From NCBI GenBank assembly GCA_013334245.1, contig JAAXXZ010000006.1, positions 1 to 59,054 of the forward strand: a DNA stretch of 59,054 bases, written 5' to 3'. The translations under genes and the position numbers were made by a program. Positions 45,266 to 54,889 of this stretch are shown piece after piece; positions within the stretch are counted from its first letter, which is position 1, and each line of letters starts with the position of its first letter. The stretch is from Candidatus Moraniibacteriota bacterium. Its GTDB lineage: Bacteria; Patescibacteriota; Minisyncoccia; Moranbacterales; UBA1568. Under the pieces are notes generated by a model. The model was not told the DNA's origin, made no database searches, and saw nothing but the letters and a program-made list of their open reading frames with translations.

Positions 45266-47977
45266 ATGGCGAAGAAATCCGACGAAAAAATACTGGTGTT
45301 GCTCGATGGGAACGCGCTTATTCATCGCGCGTATCACGCGTTGCCGCCATTGACGAATAAGGCCGGGCAGACGGTCGGGGCGGTGTATGGCGTAGCGATG
45401 ACGCTCATGTCGGTACTCGAGAAATTTCATCCGGAATATATCGCGGCGTCTTTCGACCTGGCAGCGCCGACGTTTCGGCATGAGAAATACGAGGAGTATA
45501 AGGCGACCCGGGTGAAGGCGCCGGACGACCTGTATGAACAGATTCCGCTCGTGAAGGACCTGGTGCACGCATTCAATATCCCCATTTATGAGAAGGAGGG
45601 GTTCGAAGCTGATGATTGCGTTGGCACCTTGGCTCGGCAGGCGTCGGAGCGGGGCATACCGACGGTCATCGTGACGGGCGACAACGATGCCTTGCAGCTC
45701 GTGACTCCCCTGGTGAAGGTCTTCGCGCTTCGCAAGGGAGTGAAGGATATCGTGCTCTATGATGAAGCGGCCGTGCGGGAGAAGTACGGATTCCCCCCGT
45801 CCGCGATTCCCGACTATAAAGGGCTTGCGGGAGACAGTTCGGACAATATCCCCGGGGTTGCCGGAATCGGCGCGAAGACCGCGACGGATTTGCTCCGGGA
45901 ATTCGGGTCTCTCGAAAAAGTTTACGACTCCCTGGACGAGGTGAAGGAATCGGTTCGGAAAAAGCTGTCCGTGGACAAGGAGATGGCATTCTTTTCGAAG
46001 GAACTCGGAACGATCGACACGGCGGCGCCGGTCACATTCGACCCGCAGGCATGCGTGGCCCGGGATTTCGACTTGGCGGCCGTTTCCGAATTCTTCAAGT
46101 CGATGGGATTTTACAGTCTGTTGAAGAGGATACCGGAGAACAAACTCACAACTCACAACTCACAACTCACAACCGGGAACGACGGTCAGATAACAGGGGT
46201 ATTGGGAGAAGGGAGAAGTGAGAAGTCGGAAGCGAGGAGGGGGGGAATCGAAAAAAGAAGGACTGGAAAGAATGTCCGAGTACGCCTATTGAAGACGGCG
46301 GCGGAGGTGGAGGCGTTCTTCAAGGGGGCGAAGGATAAGCCGGTCGCGGTGCGTATCGTCGTAGGCGAAGCGTCGCTTTTTGGGAGTGCCGGTATTGCGA
46401 TGGTCGAGCTTGCGCATGAGACCGGGGCGGTCGTTGTGGAATGGAGTGAGGAAACGAAGCCCCCTATGAAGGCGTTTTTTTCCGATGTGACCGCCTCAAA
46501 GATATTCCACGACGCGAAGGCTGCATGGCACGAGCTTCGACGCGAGGGTATCGTTCTTGCGGGTATCGCTTCGGATACGATGATTGCGGGGTATCTGTTA
46601 CAGGCCGGCGCGCGGATCGAACTCGAGCACCTGTTGCATGAGGAATTCGGAGACAGGTCGTTCGGGACCGTCGCCGAAGGGATTTATTGGCTTGCGGCGC
46701 GGCTTCGTGAAAAGATGGAGACGGTATCGGGGGAGCAGGTCGGACCATGGACACTCGGGCGTCTGTTCACGGATGTCGAGATGCCGCTCATTCCGATCCT
46801 TGCGGAAATGGAGGTGACGGGCATACGGCTCAACACGGGGAAATTCCGTGAGCTCTCGGACGAGCTTGGCGGGGAGATACGGCGGATCGAAAAAAAAATT
46901 TACGATCTTGCCGGAAAAGAATTCAATATCAATTCGACGAAGCAGCTTGCCGAGGTGCTCTTTACCGACCTTCATATCCCGACGGCCGGACTGAAGCGGA
47001 CGAAGACCGGCATTTCCACGGCATCTCCCGAGCTGGCAAAACTCAAGGAATACCCTATCGTCGGCCTCGTAGAGGAGGAGCGTGAGCTGTTCAAGCTGAA
47101 AACGACGTATCTCGATGCGTTTCCCTCGCTCGTGGACGCGCAGTCCCGGATCCACACGACGTATCAGCAGGCGGTGACGGCCACGGGACGGCTTTCTTCG
47201 ACAGACCCGAACCTGCAGAATATTCCCGCCCGGGAGAAGTGGAGCCGGGGCATTCGCGGGGCATTCGAAGCGGAGCCCGGACGAGTGCTCGTCGGCGCCG
47301 ATTATTCGCAAATCGAGCTCCGGGTCATGGCACATGTGAGCGGGGACGAAGCGCTCGTGTCCGCGTTCGCGATCGGTGAGGATATCCACAGCACCACGGC
47401 GTCCGCCGTGTACGGGGTCCCGGTCGCCGATGTGACCAGCGACATGCGTCGGCAGGCGAAGGTATTCAACTTCGGACTCATGTACGGGATGAGTGCGTAC
47501 GGACTCTCGCAAAGTCTTGGTATCACGCCGGCCGAAGCCGCGGAATTCATCGACACCTATTTCAAGAAGTTTCCGGGCGTGACGCGCTACATGGAAGGAA
47601 TGAAGGAGAGCGCCCGAGAGAAAGGGTTCGTCGAGACGGAACTCGGTCGCAGGAGATACGTGCCGGAAATATTGAGCCAGAACCGCAACCTTTCACAGGC
47701 AGGCGAGCGTATGGCGATCAATATGCCGATACAGGGCCTTGCCGCGGATATCATGAAGCTCGCGATGCTTCGCGTCGCGGACACGCTTCCGGAATACGGC
47801 GATTCCGTCCGGATGCTGCTTCAGGTACATGACGAACTGATTTTCGAGGCGGAGGAAAGCATCGCGCCCGAATTCGCGATGCTCATCAAACGGAGCATGG
47901 AGTCCGCGTACGCGCTTCGTGTGCCGCTCATCGCCGAGACGGCCGTCGGAAAGGACTGGGGCGAATTGAAGGGGTAG
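45266..47977 (+). CDS. polA: DNA polymerase I
   Basis: 5'-nuclease N-terminus (LLDGNALIHRAYHALPPL), polymerase motifs VGADYSQIELRVMAH, RRQAKVFNFGLMYGMSAYGLS, LLQVHDELIFEAEE; ATG at 45266. Confidence 0.95.
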   Translation: MAKKSDEKILVLLDGNALIHRAYHALPPLTNKAGQTVGAVYGVAMTLMSVLEKFHPEYIAASFDLAAPTFRHEKYEEYKATRVKAPDDLYEQIPLVKDLVHAFNIPIYEKEGFEADDCVGTLARQASERGIPTVIVTGDNDALQLVTPLVKVFALRKGVKDIVLYDEAAVREKYGFPPSAIPDYKGLAGDSSDNIPGVAGIGAKTATDLLREFGSLEKVYDSLDEVKESVRKKLSVDKEMAFFSKELGTIDTAAPVTFDPQACVARDFDLAAVSEFFKSMGFYSLLKRIPENKLTTHNSQLTTGNDGQITGVLGEGRSEKSEARRGGIEKRRTGKNVRVRLLKTAAEVEAFFKGAKDKPVAVRIVVGEASLFGSAGIAMVELAHETGAVVVEWSEETKPPMKAFFSDVTASKIFHDAKAAWHELRREGIVLAGIASDTMIAGYLLQAGARIELEHLLHEEFGDRSFGTVAEGIYWLAARLREKMETVSGEQVGPWTLGRLFTDVEMPLIPILAEMEVTGIRLNTGKFRELSDELGGEIRRIEKKIYDLAGKEFNINSTKQLAEVLFTDLHIPTAGLKRTKTGISTASPELAKLKEYPIVGLVEEERELFKLKTTYLDAFPSLVDAQSRIHTTYQQAVTATGRLSSTDPNLQNIPAREKWSRGIRGAFEAEPGRVLVGADYSQIELRVMAHVSGDEALVSAFAIGEDIHSTTASAVYGVPVADVTSDMRRQAKVFNFGLMYGMSAYGLSQSLGITPAEAAEFIDTYFKKFPGVTRYMEGMKESAREKGFVETELGRRRYVPEILSQNRNLSQAGERMAINMPIQGLAADIMKLAMLRVADTLPEYGDSVRMLLQVHDELIFEAEESIAPEFAMLIKRSMESAYALRVPLIAETAVGKDWGELKG
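46144..46173. repeat. (ACTCACA)x4 heptanucleotide tandem repeat inside polA
   Basis: ACTCACAACTCACAACTCACAACTCACAAC read directly. Confidence 0.95.
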
Positions 47978-48049
47978 GTCGGAATCCGCGCCTCTTTTTT
48001 CTTTTTGAGTCATGGTATACTGGTGGCGTCGTAATACGTAGCTTATCGT

Positions 48050-49243
48050 ATGGATAAAAAACAGAAGGTCATCGTCGCCATCGTCGCGATTGTCGCCGCG
48101 CTCGGGGTGCTGTATTTCACGGTCGGCCGGGACGCGTTTCGGAAATCGCGGGTGGATCGGATAAAGATGGAGAACGAGGCGGCGCAGGTTTCGTCGGGCC
48201 CTATCAACGAGGGGAATGTAAGTCCGATTTCCGGACTCGCATGCGATAACTGGAACCGTCGGCCGTTCGCGTTCATGCAGCCGGTGGACAAACAGGCGCG
48301 CCCGGTGGCCGGCTTCTCACAGGCCGACATGGTCTTCGAGATGCCGAATCCCGCGGCCGGCATTTTCGTCACTCGTCTCATGGGTGTGTACCTGTGCAAC
48401 ATACCGAATGAGATCGGTGCCCTGCGGAGCGCGCGACACGACTACATCAACATCGCGAAGGGGCTGGATGCGGTATTCGTCGGGTGGGGCGGATCGGCAT
48501 TCGCGGTGAAGAAACTCAACGACGGAGTCATCGACAATATCGACTGCAACGGCGAAGGCGGGAAGAAGGCTCCTCAGTGCTGCTTCCGCAAAGAGCGGAC
48601 CGGGCTCATGAGAGCCGAAGATACCGGATTCGCGAAGGGCGAGTCGATACTGTCCTGCGCGAAGGAGTTCGGCTATCGGTCCGAGAACAAATTCGTCGGG
48701 TATCCGCACCAGGCCGAGACGGCCGAGGCCGATCGCCCGGCAGGAGGGCATCTCCGCGTCGGATATCCGGGCATGATGGAGGCGGAGTATGATTACGACA
48801 AAGCGACGAACTCGTATCCTCGCACCTGGGGAAACGAGCCTGATACGGACCGGAACAACGGGCAGCGCATCGCGCCGAAGAATATCGTCGTCGTGACGGC
48901 CGAGAACGAGCAGATCATGGCAAACGTCGATTATACCGCCAGAGGTGTGCAGGATCCCTGGGCGGGCCTCCCAGAGGCGGAAAAGACCGGTCCGACGAAT
49001 ATTTCCGGCCGGTACAACAACCTTCAGCTCGGCGATCCATGGTTCGATACGAAGGAGGGCGGTTCCGCGCGGTTCTTCATGAACGGCCAGGAAATCAAAG
49101 GCACGTGGAAGAAATCCAAGGCGAGTTCCGATTCCAAGCTGTTTTTCTACGATGCGAACGGCCAGGAGATCAAATTCGTTCCGGGGCAGATTTGGGTCGA
49201 GGTGGTCATTCCGGAACAGGAGGTCGAATGGAAACAGCTCTAG
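48050..49243 (+). CDS. DUF3048 (YerB-like) surface protein with N-terminal TM
   Basis: RRPFAFMQPVDKQARPVAGFSQADMVFEMPNPAAGIFVTRLMGVYLCNIPNEIGALRSARHDYINIA. Confidence 0.85.
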   Translation: MDKKQKVIVAIVAIVAALGVLYFTVGRDAFRKSRVDRIKMENEAAQVSSGPINEGNVSPISGLACDNWNRRPFAFMQPVDKQARPVAGFSQADMVFEMPNPAAGIFVTRLMGVYLCNIPNEIGALRSARHDYINIAKGLDAVFVGWGGSAFAVKKLNDGVIDNIDCNGEGGKKAPQCCFRKERTGLMRAEDTGFAKGESILSCAKEFGYRSENKFVGYPHQAETAEADRPAGGHLRVGYPGMMEAEYDYDKATNSYPRTWGNEPDTDRNNGQRIAPKNIVVVTAENEQIMANVDYTARGVQDPWAGLPEAEKTGPTNISGRYNNLQLGDPWFDTKEGGSARFFMNGQEIKGTWKKSKASSDSKLFFYDANGQEIKFVPGQIWVEVVIPEQEVEWKQL

Positions 49244-49407
49244 CTTCATTCCGGCTCGTTTTCCGAGTCTGATATACTGGGAGGGTCATCCGACTCTCCC
49301 TTTCCGTATCTACCGCCCAAGCGCGGCAAAATCGAATTTCGAAGGAAATCAGAAATTTGAATGATGAAAATCCGAAACGAAGTCGAATATCAGAATCTGA
49401 ATACTCT

Positions 49408-50361
49408 ATGATCGTTCTCCTCACCGGCAAGGACCGGTTCCGGCTCGTGAGACGACGCACGGAATTGAAGAAGGGATTTCTCGCGAAATATCCGTCGGGA
49501 AGCATCATCATCATCGACGCTTCCACGGATCCCGCTTCGGTTTCACGGAAAATGCTTGAAGCCGGTTCGGCGGACCTGTTTTCTTCGGAATGTCTGCTCG
49601 ATGTGCGTGAAGCGCTTTCGCTTCCCGACGACGATGCGAGAGCGATCAGTGATGCGATCAAACGGCTCGGGGAAAATGCCTCCATGGTGTTTTCACAGAC
49701 CGATGTGCCGAAGGCGAAGGACAAACTGTTCGGATATCTCAAAAAACATGCGGGCAAGGTCGAGCTCTTCGAGCCGCTTTCTTCCCGCGAGGCGGAGTCG
49801 TTCGTGATCGCCGAAGCGAAGGCGGTCGTTCCCGGTATTACGTTTTCGCGGTCCGCCCTGGCGAAAATCATATCCGTATGTGGAACCGATTCCGCCAGGC
49901 TCTCGTCGGAAGCCAAGAAAATCGCCCAGTTCAGGGGCGAGGGAGAAGTGTCGGTGCAAGACGTGGACCTGTTCCTTCGGGAGGACTCGCACGAGAAGGT
50001 GTTCGTCGCGCTCGACGCACTCGTATCCGGCAATCGGGCGCGTGCGCTCGAGCTGTTGCTGCATGAGGCGCGGTCGGATTCGGGAGGCATTCACAAACTG
50101 TTCGGGCTGCTCGCGTGGCAGATCCGCGAACTATTCAAGGTCCGGGGCGAATATGACCGCGGAAACATGCGGGCCGACGATATCGCGCGCGCGACCGGCA
50201 TGAAACCGTTCGTCGTGGGAAAACTGCTTTCGAGAATGGGTGTCTTTTCGCTTTCCCGTCTCAAGTCGGGACTGTCCCTTCTCGCCGACCTCGATGCCGA
50301 TATGAAAATCGGAAAGATCGAACCCGAACTCGCGTTGACTTTGTTCGTAGAGAAACTGTGA
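49408..50361 (+). CDS. holA: DNA polymerase III delta subunit
   Basis: HolA-like: LLTGKDRFRLVRRRTELKKGF, FFCGTDSARLSSEAKKIA-type core, FGLLAWQIRELFKV. Confidence 0.82.
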   Translation: MIVLLTGKDRFRLVRRRTELKKGFLAKYPSGSIIIIDASTDPASVSRKMLEAGSADLFSSECLLDVREALSLPDDDARAISDAIKRLGENASMVFSQTDVPKAKDKLFGYLKKHAGKVELFEPLSSREAESFVIAEAKAVVPGITFSRSALAKIISVCGTDSARLSSEAKKIAQFRGEGEVSVQDVDLFLREDSHEKVFVALDALVSGNRARALELLLHEARSDSGGIHKLFGLLAWQIRELFKVRGEYDRGNMRADDIARATGMKPFVVGKLLSRMGVFSLSRLKSGLSLLADLDADMKIGKIEPELALTLFVEKL

Positions 50362-50427
50362 TTCTTGTAATAAGATTTAGGCTTTGTTGAAATCCCCTCG
50401 CGGGGTCAATTTTTGCTTTGCTGAAAA

Positions 50428-50462
50428 ATGCTAATTATAGTATGTAGAACTAAAATTAGCAT
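50428..50462. promoter_or_regulatory. Operator-like inverted repeat upstream of the C-type regulator
   Basis: ATGCTAATTATAGT-N7-ACTAAAATTAGCAT (one mismatch). Confidence 0.65.
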
Positions 50463-50499
50463 TCTCATATACTACTGTCAGTTTATAGATCACGGAAAT

Positions 50500-50715
50500 A
50501 TGAGTAAAAAGACATTGGAAAAATTTGGAACGAAAGTCAGAGAAGAACGACAGAAGAGAGGTCTTTCTCAGGAGGAGCTAGCTGTTAGGGCAGGAGTGCA
50601 TCGAACCTATATAGGGATGATTGAGCGAGCTGAGAAGAACATAACCTTGGATAATATAGAAAAAATTGCCGGCGCATTAGAAATGAAGCTAGCTGAAATA
50701 TTTGGTGATTTATGA
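50500..50715 (+). CDS. XRE-family regulator, candidate R-M controller (C) protein
   Basis: MSKKTLEKFGTKVREERQKRGLSQEELAVRAGVHRTYIGMIERAEKNITLDNIEKIAGALEMKLAEIFGDL. Confidence 0.88.
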   Translation: MSKKTLEKFGTKVREERQKRGLSQEELAVRAGVHRTYIGMIERAEKNITLDNIEKIAGALEMKLAEIFGDL

Positions 50716-51512
50716 GTATGAATATACAGCCGATTTTGTGTCAAATCAAAAACGATTTTGAACGCACAATAACAACGTCGACATTTAATGGAAAAAGATA
50801 TGCAAATGGAAATAAGGCGAAAGAGGCATTAATTCGCTCTCAAAAGATCATCAATCTGATTCATGAGTTCATCAAAGAGGATTTCATTAGCTGTGGAATA
50901 CCAGATAACTTCGTGTACCCACCAGTAGGTTCTTCCAAGCCAGAAATCAAAGTGAAAGGGTTCTTAAAGTCGAAAAATCAAGATGTAACAATCGTTCCTA
51001 ATCCGGGATTGTTGGAATCATCAAATCAGAATGACCAACTGAATGAGAAAATCCTTTGCGTGAATATTAGGAGTCAATTAAGTAGCTTGAGCAAGAACAT
51101 CGATACTCTTTATGAAAGGACTTTTGCAGAAGCATTAAATCTTCATTTAAGTTACCCTAAACAATGTTTAGGTGAGGTCTATCTGATACCCACGCATGAA
51201 TATGATGATAAAGCTATGCTGTATGGCAGAGTAAGTTTTAAGTCTGCTTCAAAAATAGAGGATTATATACGGATGTTTCAAGCGATAAATAATCGGCGAA
51301 ATACAACCGAAGATGGATATAAATATGAAAGAGTGTGTCTATTGATCGTGGATTTTCGTCCGGCGAATCCAAAAATGTATGGAACAATATCCGAATTGAA
51401 AAAAGATGGTTTGCTGCCGGTTAGTTCTACGGCAAGTCTCGAAAAATTGACAACAAAAAACTTCGCCAAAGATCTGCTGGCAGTCTATACTAAGCGATTT
51501 GGCGCGTTTTGA
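50712..51512 (+). CDS. Putative type II restriction endonuclease
   Basis: ATGA overlap with the C-protein gene, convergent with an N6-adenine methyltransferase; LCVNIRSQLSSLSKNIDTLYERTFAEALNLH resembles REase cores. Confidence 0.65.
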   Translation: MSMNIQPILCQIKNDFERTITTSTFNGKRYANGNKAKEALIRSQKIINLIHEFIKEDFISCGIPDNFVYPPVGSSKPEIKVKGFLKSKNQDVTIVPNPGLLESSNQNDQLNEKILCVNIRSQLSSLSKNIDTLYERTFAEALNLHLSYPKQCLGEVYLIPTHEYDDKAMLYGRVSFKSASKIEDYIRMFQAINNRRNTTEDGYKYERVCLLIVDFRPANPKMYGTISELKKDGLLPVSSTASLEKLTTKNFAKDLLAVYTKRFGAF

Positions 51513-51516
51513 GCAA

Positions 51517-53361
51517 TTAGAAGACAAGACCATATTTTTTTATCAAGAAATTATCGATTTTCAATTGGTCCGTTTCCGCTCTGAGGAATTCGAGATCGTT
51601 TCTTGAAAAAGAAGGGACGCCGAACAGCTCAATAAAATTTTTTTGGTAGCACGGATAGCCGCCGTCTATTGAGACGCTGGTAGTTTTTATGTAATACCCC
51701 ATTACTTTTGAGTTCAAAATTTTTCCAAGCACATGTAGATCCAACTCGCATTCTGTATCGGAAAATAAATTTTTCCTATTGATAAGGTATACCGCATAGC
51801 CATTGCAAAATAATGAGTCATCATCTTCTTCCAATAAGAATCGTGGTTTTGCACTAAATGTGGGGGTAAGCAGCTTTTTTCCCTTGAAATTTAGGCCTTG
51901 CGTTCTTGCGTAAGAATACCACTCTGGATAATCAACTTTCCCCTTATCTCTGGTGAGTAGCTCGGTTTTTGCCGCAGAAAGATAGTTAAAGCAATAAGGG
52001 TAGTTTTCTTTAAGTTCAGATTCGCTGAGTACTTGCATTTTTCCGGCTCGCTTAACGTATGGGAAAATAATCCTTCTTTGATTAGATGACAAGCTATCTT
52101 GATCATTAAAGTCAGAAATTTTAGCGATTGGCTTAGTAATTGCTTGCTCGACTTTGTAATCGATATTCTGATACGTTTTGATATAGTATCCGTCAACTAA
52201 CTTATTTCCATCTATAAAGTAAACCGAATCTTTACATGTCGCGATTCCGACTCGTATATCAACAATATTACCGAGCTTGTCGCCTGCTGATTCAATTTTT
52301 GAGACGTTTTCCTTATCGATTTGTCTAAGAAGTCTCCATTTTTTTTTATTCAGTTCCCTGAATAAGATTTTTGTATATCGTCGCTCGCTTAGCGTTTTTA
52401 GAGCGTTATAGTCGTCTATTTTTTCGTACTCAAAAAAATCCTCCTCGTTCCATTTGAGGAACGTAATGCAGGTATATGTTTGGGCTTCAAATACTTTGAG
52501 ATGATTAAAATCTAGTATTCTTTCCAAAAGCTTGTTTGACTCAAAGTAGTCTCGGAGAGGGATGGCTGCTAATGATGTGAAATAATTATTCGGCGTAATA
52601 AAACAAAGCCTCCCGGACTTTTTCATTATGCTGGCGCCTAGTTCAAAAAAGGCAAAATATAGGTTAAAGCTCCCAGTATTGAGTGTTTGCCAATTCGTAT
52701 TTAATTTCACCCTAAGTGATCTATCCAAATCTTGAAATTTTACATAGGGTGGATTGCCTATTACTAAGTCAAACTTTTCAGAAAACAATTCTTTCCAGTC
52801 CGCTGACAAACTGTCAGCAGTTTTCAGATTAAAATGAATATTTGCGACATCCTCGCCATGCTGCAACGCAAATAGCGTCAATAAAGTCATCGTTCTTTTT
52901 ACGCTATAATCGGCAATGTCTACGCCGTAAAGATTTTGTTCGATTGTATCTACGACAGGTTTTCCGAAATATTCAAAAAAGTGTTCTGCTGAGGCAATAA
53001 GGAACGCTCCGCAGCCACAGCTTGGGTCACAAATCCTATCGTCTGGAGATTCAATTGTTTGTTTGACGATGTAATCCGTGATTAGTTTTGGGGTAAAAAA
53101 GGCACCGTTTATTTTTTTGTCATTTTGTGGAACTAATAACTCAAAAATGTTTACAAAATCAGTTATATCATTTGATAAAAAATCATTTCGAAAAAAGTTT
53201 TTCGCATCTAAAACGGCAGGAGAATTATCCGCGGCCATTCCCTTTATGAGTACGTTTTGACTTACTTTGATATCGTTTAGCTCAATAAACAATTGAACCA
53301 GGGCAGTCTCAATTACCTGTACGTCAAATTTTTCTAATGCTTTAGTGAGAATTTTTTTCAT
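51517..53361 (-). CDS. N6-adenine DNA methyltransferase (type II, TaqI/Eco57I-like specificity region)
   Basis: GAFFTPKLITDYIV, DPSCGCGAFLIASAEHF, FDLVIGNPPYVKF. Confidence 0.93.
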   Translation of the reverse strand: MKKILTKALEKFDVQVIETALVQLFIELNDIKVSQNVLIKGMAADNSPAVLDAKNFFRNDFLSNDITDFVNIFELLVPQNDKKINGAFFTPKLITDYIVKQTIESPDDRICDPSCGCGAFLIASAEHFFEYFGKPVVDTIEQNLYGVDIADYSVKRTMTLLTLFALQHGEDVANIHFNLKTADSLSADWKELFSEKFDLVIGNPPYVKFQDLDRSLRVKLNTNWQTLNTGSFNLYFAFFELGASIMKKSGRLCFITPNNYFTSLAAIPLRDYFESNKLLERILDFNHLKVFEAQTYTCITFLKWNEEDFFEYEKIDDYNALKTLSERRYTKILFRELNKKKWRLLRQIDKENVSKIESAGDKLGNIVDIRVGIATCKDSVYFIDGNKLVDGYYIKTYQNIDYKVEQAITKPIAKISDFNDQDSLSSNQRRIIFPYVKRAGKMQVLSESELKENYPYCFNYLSAAKTELLTRDKGKVDYPEWYSYARTQGLNFKGKKLLTPTFSAKPRFLLEEDDDSLFCNGYAVYLINRKNLFSDTECELDLHVLGKILNSKVMGYYIKTTSVSIDGGYPCYQKNFIELFGVPSFSRNDLEFLRAETDQLKIDNFLIKKYGLVF

Positions 53362-53377
53362 GTTGCCGATAGCTAAT

Positions 53378-53392
53378 TGCTAACTTTAGTAT
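53378..53392. promoter_or_regulatory. Second copy of the operator-like motif, upstream of the methyltransferase
   Basis: TGCTAACTTTAGTAT versus TGCTAATTATAGTAT at 50429-50443. Confidence 0.55.
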
Positions 53393-53441
53393 ACACATTT
53401 TTAAGCTAGCCTACAAGTACGTTCAGTCTGAGATGCTATCG

Positions 53442-53468
53442 AAAACCCCGCCGGAATGACGGGGTTTT
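53442..53468. terminator. Terminator AAAACCCCG...CGGGGTTTT
   Basis: 9-bp stem downstream of rpsT (minus). Confidence 0.8.
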
Positions 53469-53490
53469 TACTGTCTGAAATCGGTGGGGA

Positions 53491-53760
53491 CTACTTCGTC
53501 GCGGCTTTCTTGATGGCGGCGTTGAGGCGGGACTTCTTGCGGGCGGCGGTGTTTTTCTTGAGTACGCCCTTCGCGACGGCCTTGTCGATGGCCTTCTGAG
53601 CCTTCTTGAACGCTTCTTTGGCGGCATCCAGCTTCTCGGTAGCGACCGCCTCACGGGTGGCCTTGATGGCGCTCTTGAACACGCCTTTCACGACCTTGTT
53701 TTGGGCCGTCTTGTGGTCGGTCACGCGCATGTACTTCTTGGCGTTCTTCTTGATCGGCAT
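53491..53760 (-). CDS. rpsT: 30S ribosomal protein S20
   Basis: MPIKKNAKKYMRVTDHKTAQNKVVKGVFKSAIKATREAV...KGVLKKNTAARKKSRLNAAIKK. Confidence 0.92.
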   Translation of the reverse strand: MPIKKNAKKYMRVTDHKTAQNKVVKGVFKSAIKATREAVATEKLDAAKEAFKKAQKAIDKAVAKGVLKKNTAARKKSRLNAAIKKAATK

Positions 53761-54124
53761 AGCGGTTGTCTTGATGATGAAAAAACGACCCGATTAAGGT
53801 CTCCTCTTTTGTATCATGTTGGGTGGATTCTGGCAAGTCTCGTCGCTCGCGACCGACGTGACTTGCCTATATTATTTTCGCGAAGGGCGGGGCGAGTCTG
53901 ACTGCTCGCGATCGATGCACTGGGACCCGGATTCTTTCAAATGTCAGTATTCATTGCTGGAAAGAATATCAAAAAGGAGTTAAAATCCCTCCCCTCGAAG
54001 ACTCGGTACTCCCTTTTTTGAAAAGGGAGAAACGACAATTGATTATGGTTGAAAATATAGTTTTGTGGCGGGTTTTAGGGAATTCCGGTATTATATAGGG
54101 GATTTCACCAGTCAGATCGAACGT

Positions 54125-54700
54125 ATGATCGCATGGATTACGGGGAAAAATCTGGGTATCCGCGGCGGAGCCGTCATCGTGGACGTGGCCGGAATCGGAT
54201 ACAGGGTACAGACGTCGGCATATGTCCTCGGAAAGGTCGCCGGTTCCGAAAACGTATCTTTTCATATCCATACGCATGTCCGTGAAGACGTGCTCGCGCT
54301 CTACGGCTTTCTCTCCGAGGAAGAGTTATCCATGTTCGAATCGCTGATTTCTGTGTCCGGCATCGGTCCGAAGGCGGCGCTCGGAATACTTTCCATCGCG
54401 GATACGGACACCATTCGAACCGCCATCGTACAGAAAGACCCGTCGCTTCTCACTCAGGTTTCGGGCGTCGGGAAGAAGACCGCAGAACGAGTCATCGTGG
54501 AACTGCAGAACAAGGTGACCGCGCCGACCGGCAAGGGTGCCGGCGTGGTGACAGCCGACGGCGAGGCGATCGAAGCGCTCCTGTCGCTCGGGTACAAGGT
54601 CAGCGAGGCGCGCGATGCGTTGAAAGCGGTTCCTGCCGATACGAAGGACGTCGGCGAGAAAGTACGCGCGGCTCTCAGATTGTTGGGGAAGAAGAAATAA
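54125..54700 (+). CDS. ruvA: Holliday junction helicase subunit RuvA
   Basis: MIAWITGKNLGIRGGAVIVDVAGIGYRV, LISVSGIGPKAALGILS, VSGVGKKTAERVIVELQNK. Confidence 0.95.
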   Translation: MIAWITGKNLGIRGGAVIVDVAGIGYRVQTSAYVLGKVAGSENVSFHIHTHVREDVLALYGFLSEEELSMFESLISVSGIGPKAALGILSIADTDTIRTAIVQKDPSLLTQVSGVGKKTAERVIVELQNKVTAPTGKGAGVVTADGEAIEALLSLGYKVSEARDALKAVPADTKDVGEKVRAALRLLGKKK

Positions 54701-54889
54701 AAATAAGTCACAAGTCGAAAGTCTAGAGTGCCAACAACTTACAACTGACAACGGAGACGCGCAGTGATGATGCGGAGTATGTGAAAGGTTGTATCGTTGA
54801 CAGTATAAAGTCTATAAGGTCGAAACGGAGGCAATTTCGAATCAATATCGAATGAATTCAATTCTGCAATCTGAAAATCGGAAAAACGC

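Noticed and set aside
46598-47512. 304-aa ORF on - strand
   Set aside because: Antisense to the polymerase domain of polA.
48317-49249. 310-aa ORF on - strand
   Set aside because: Antisense to the DUF3048 gene.
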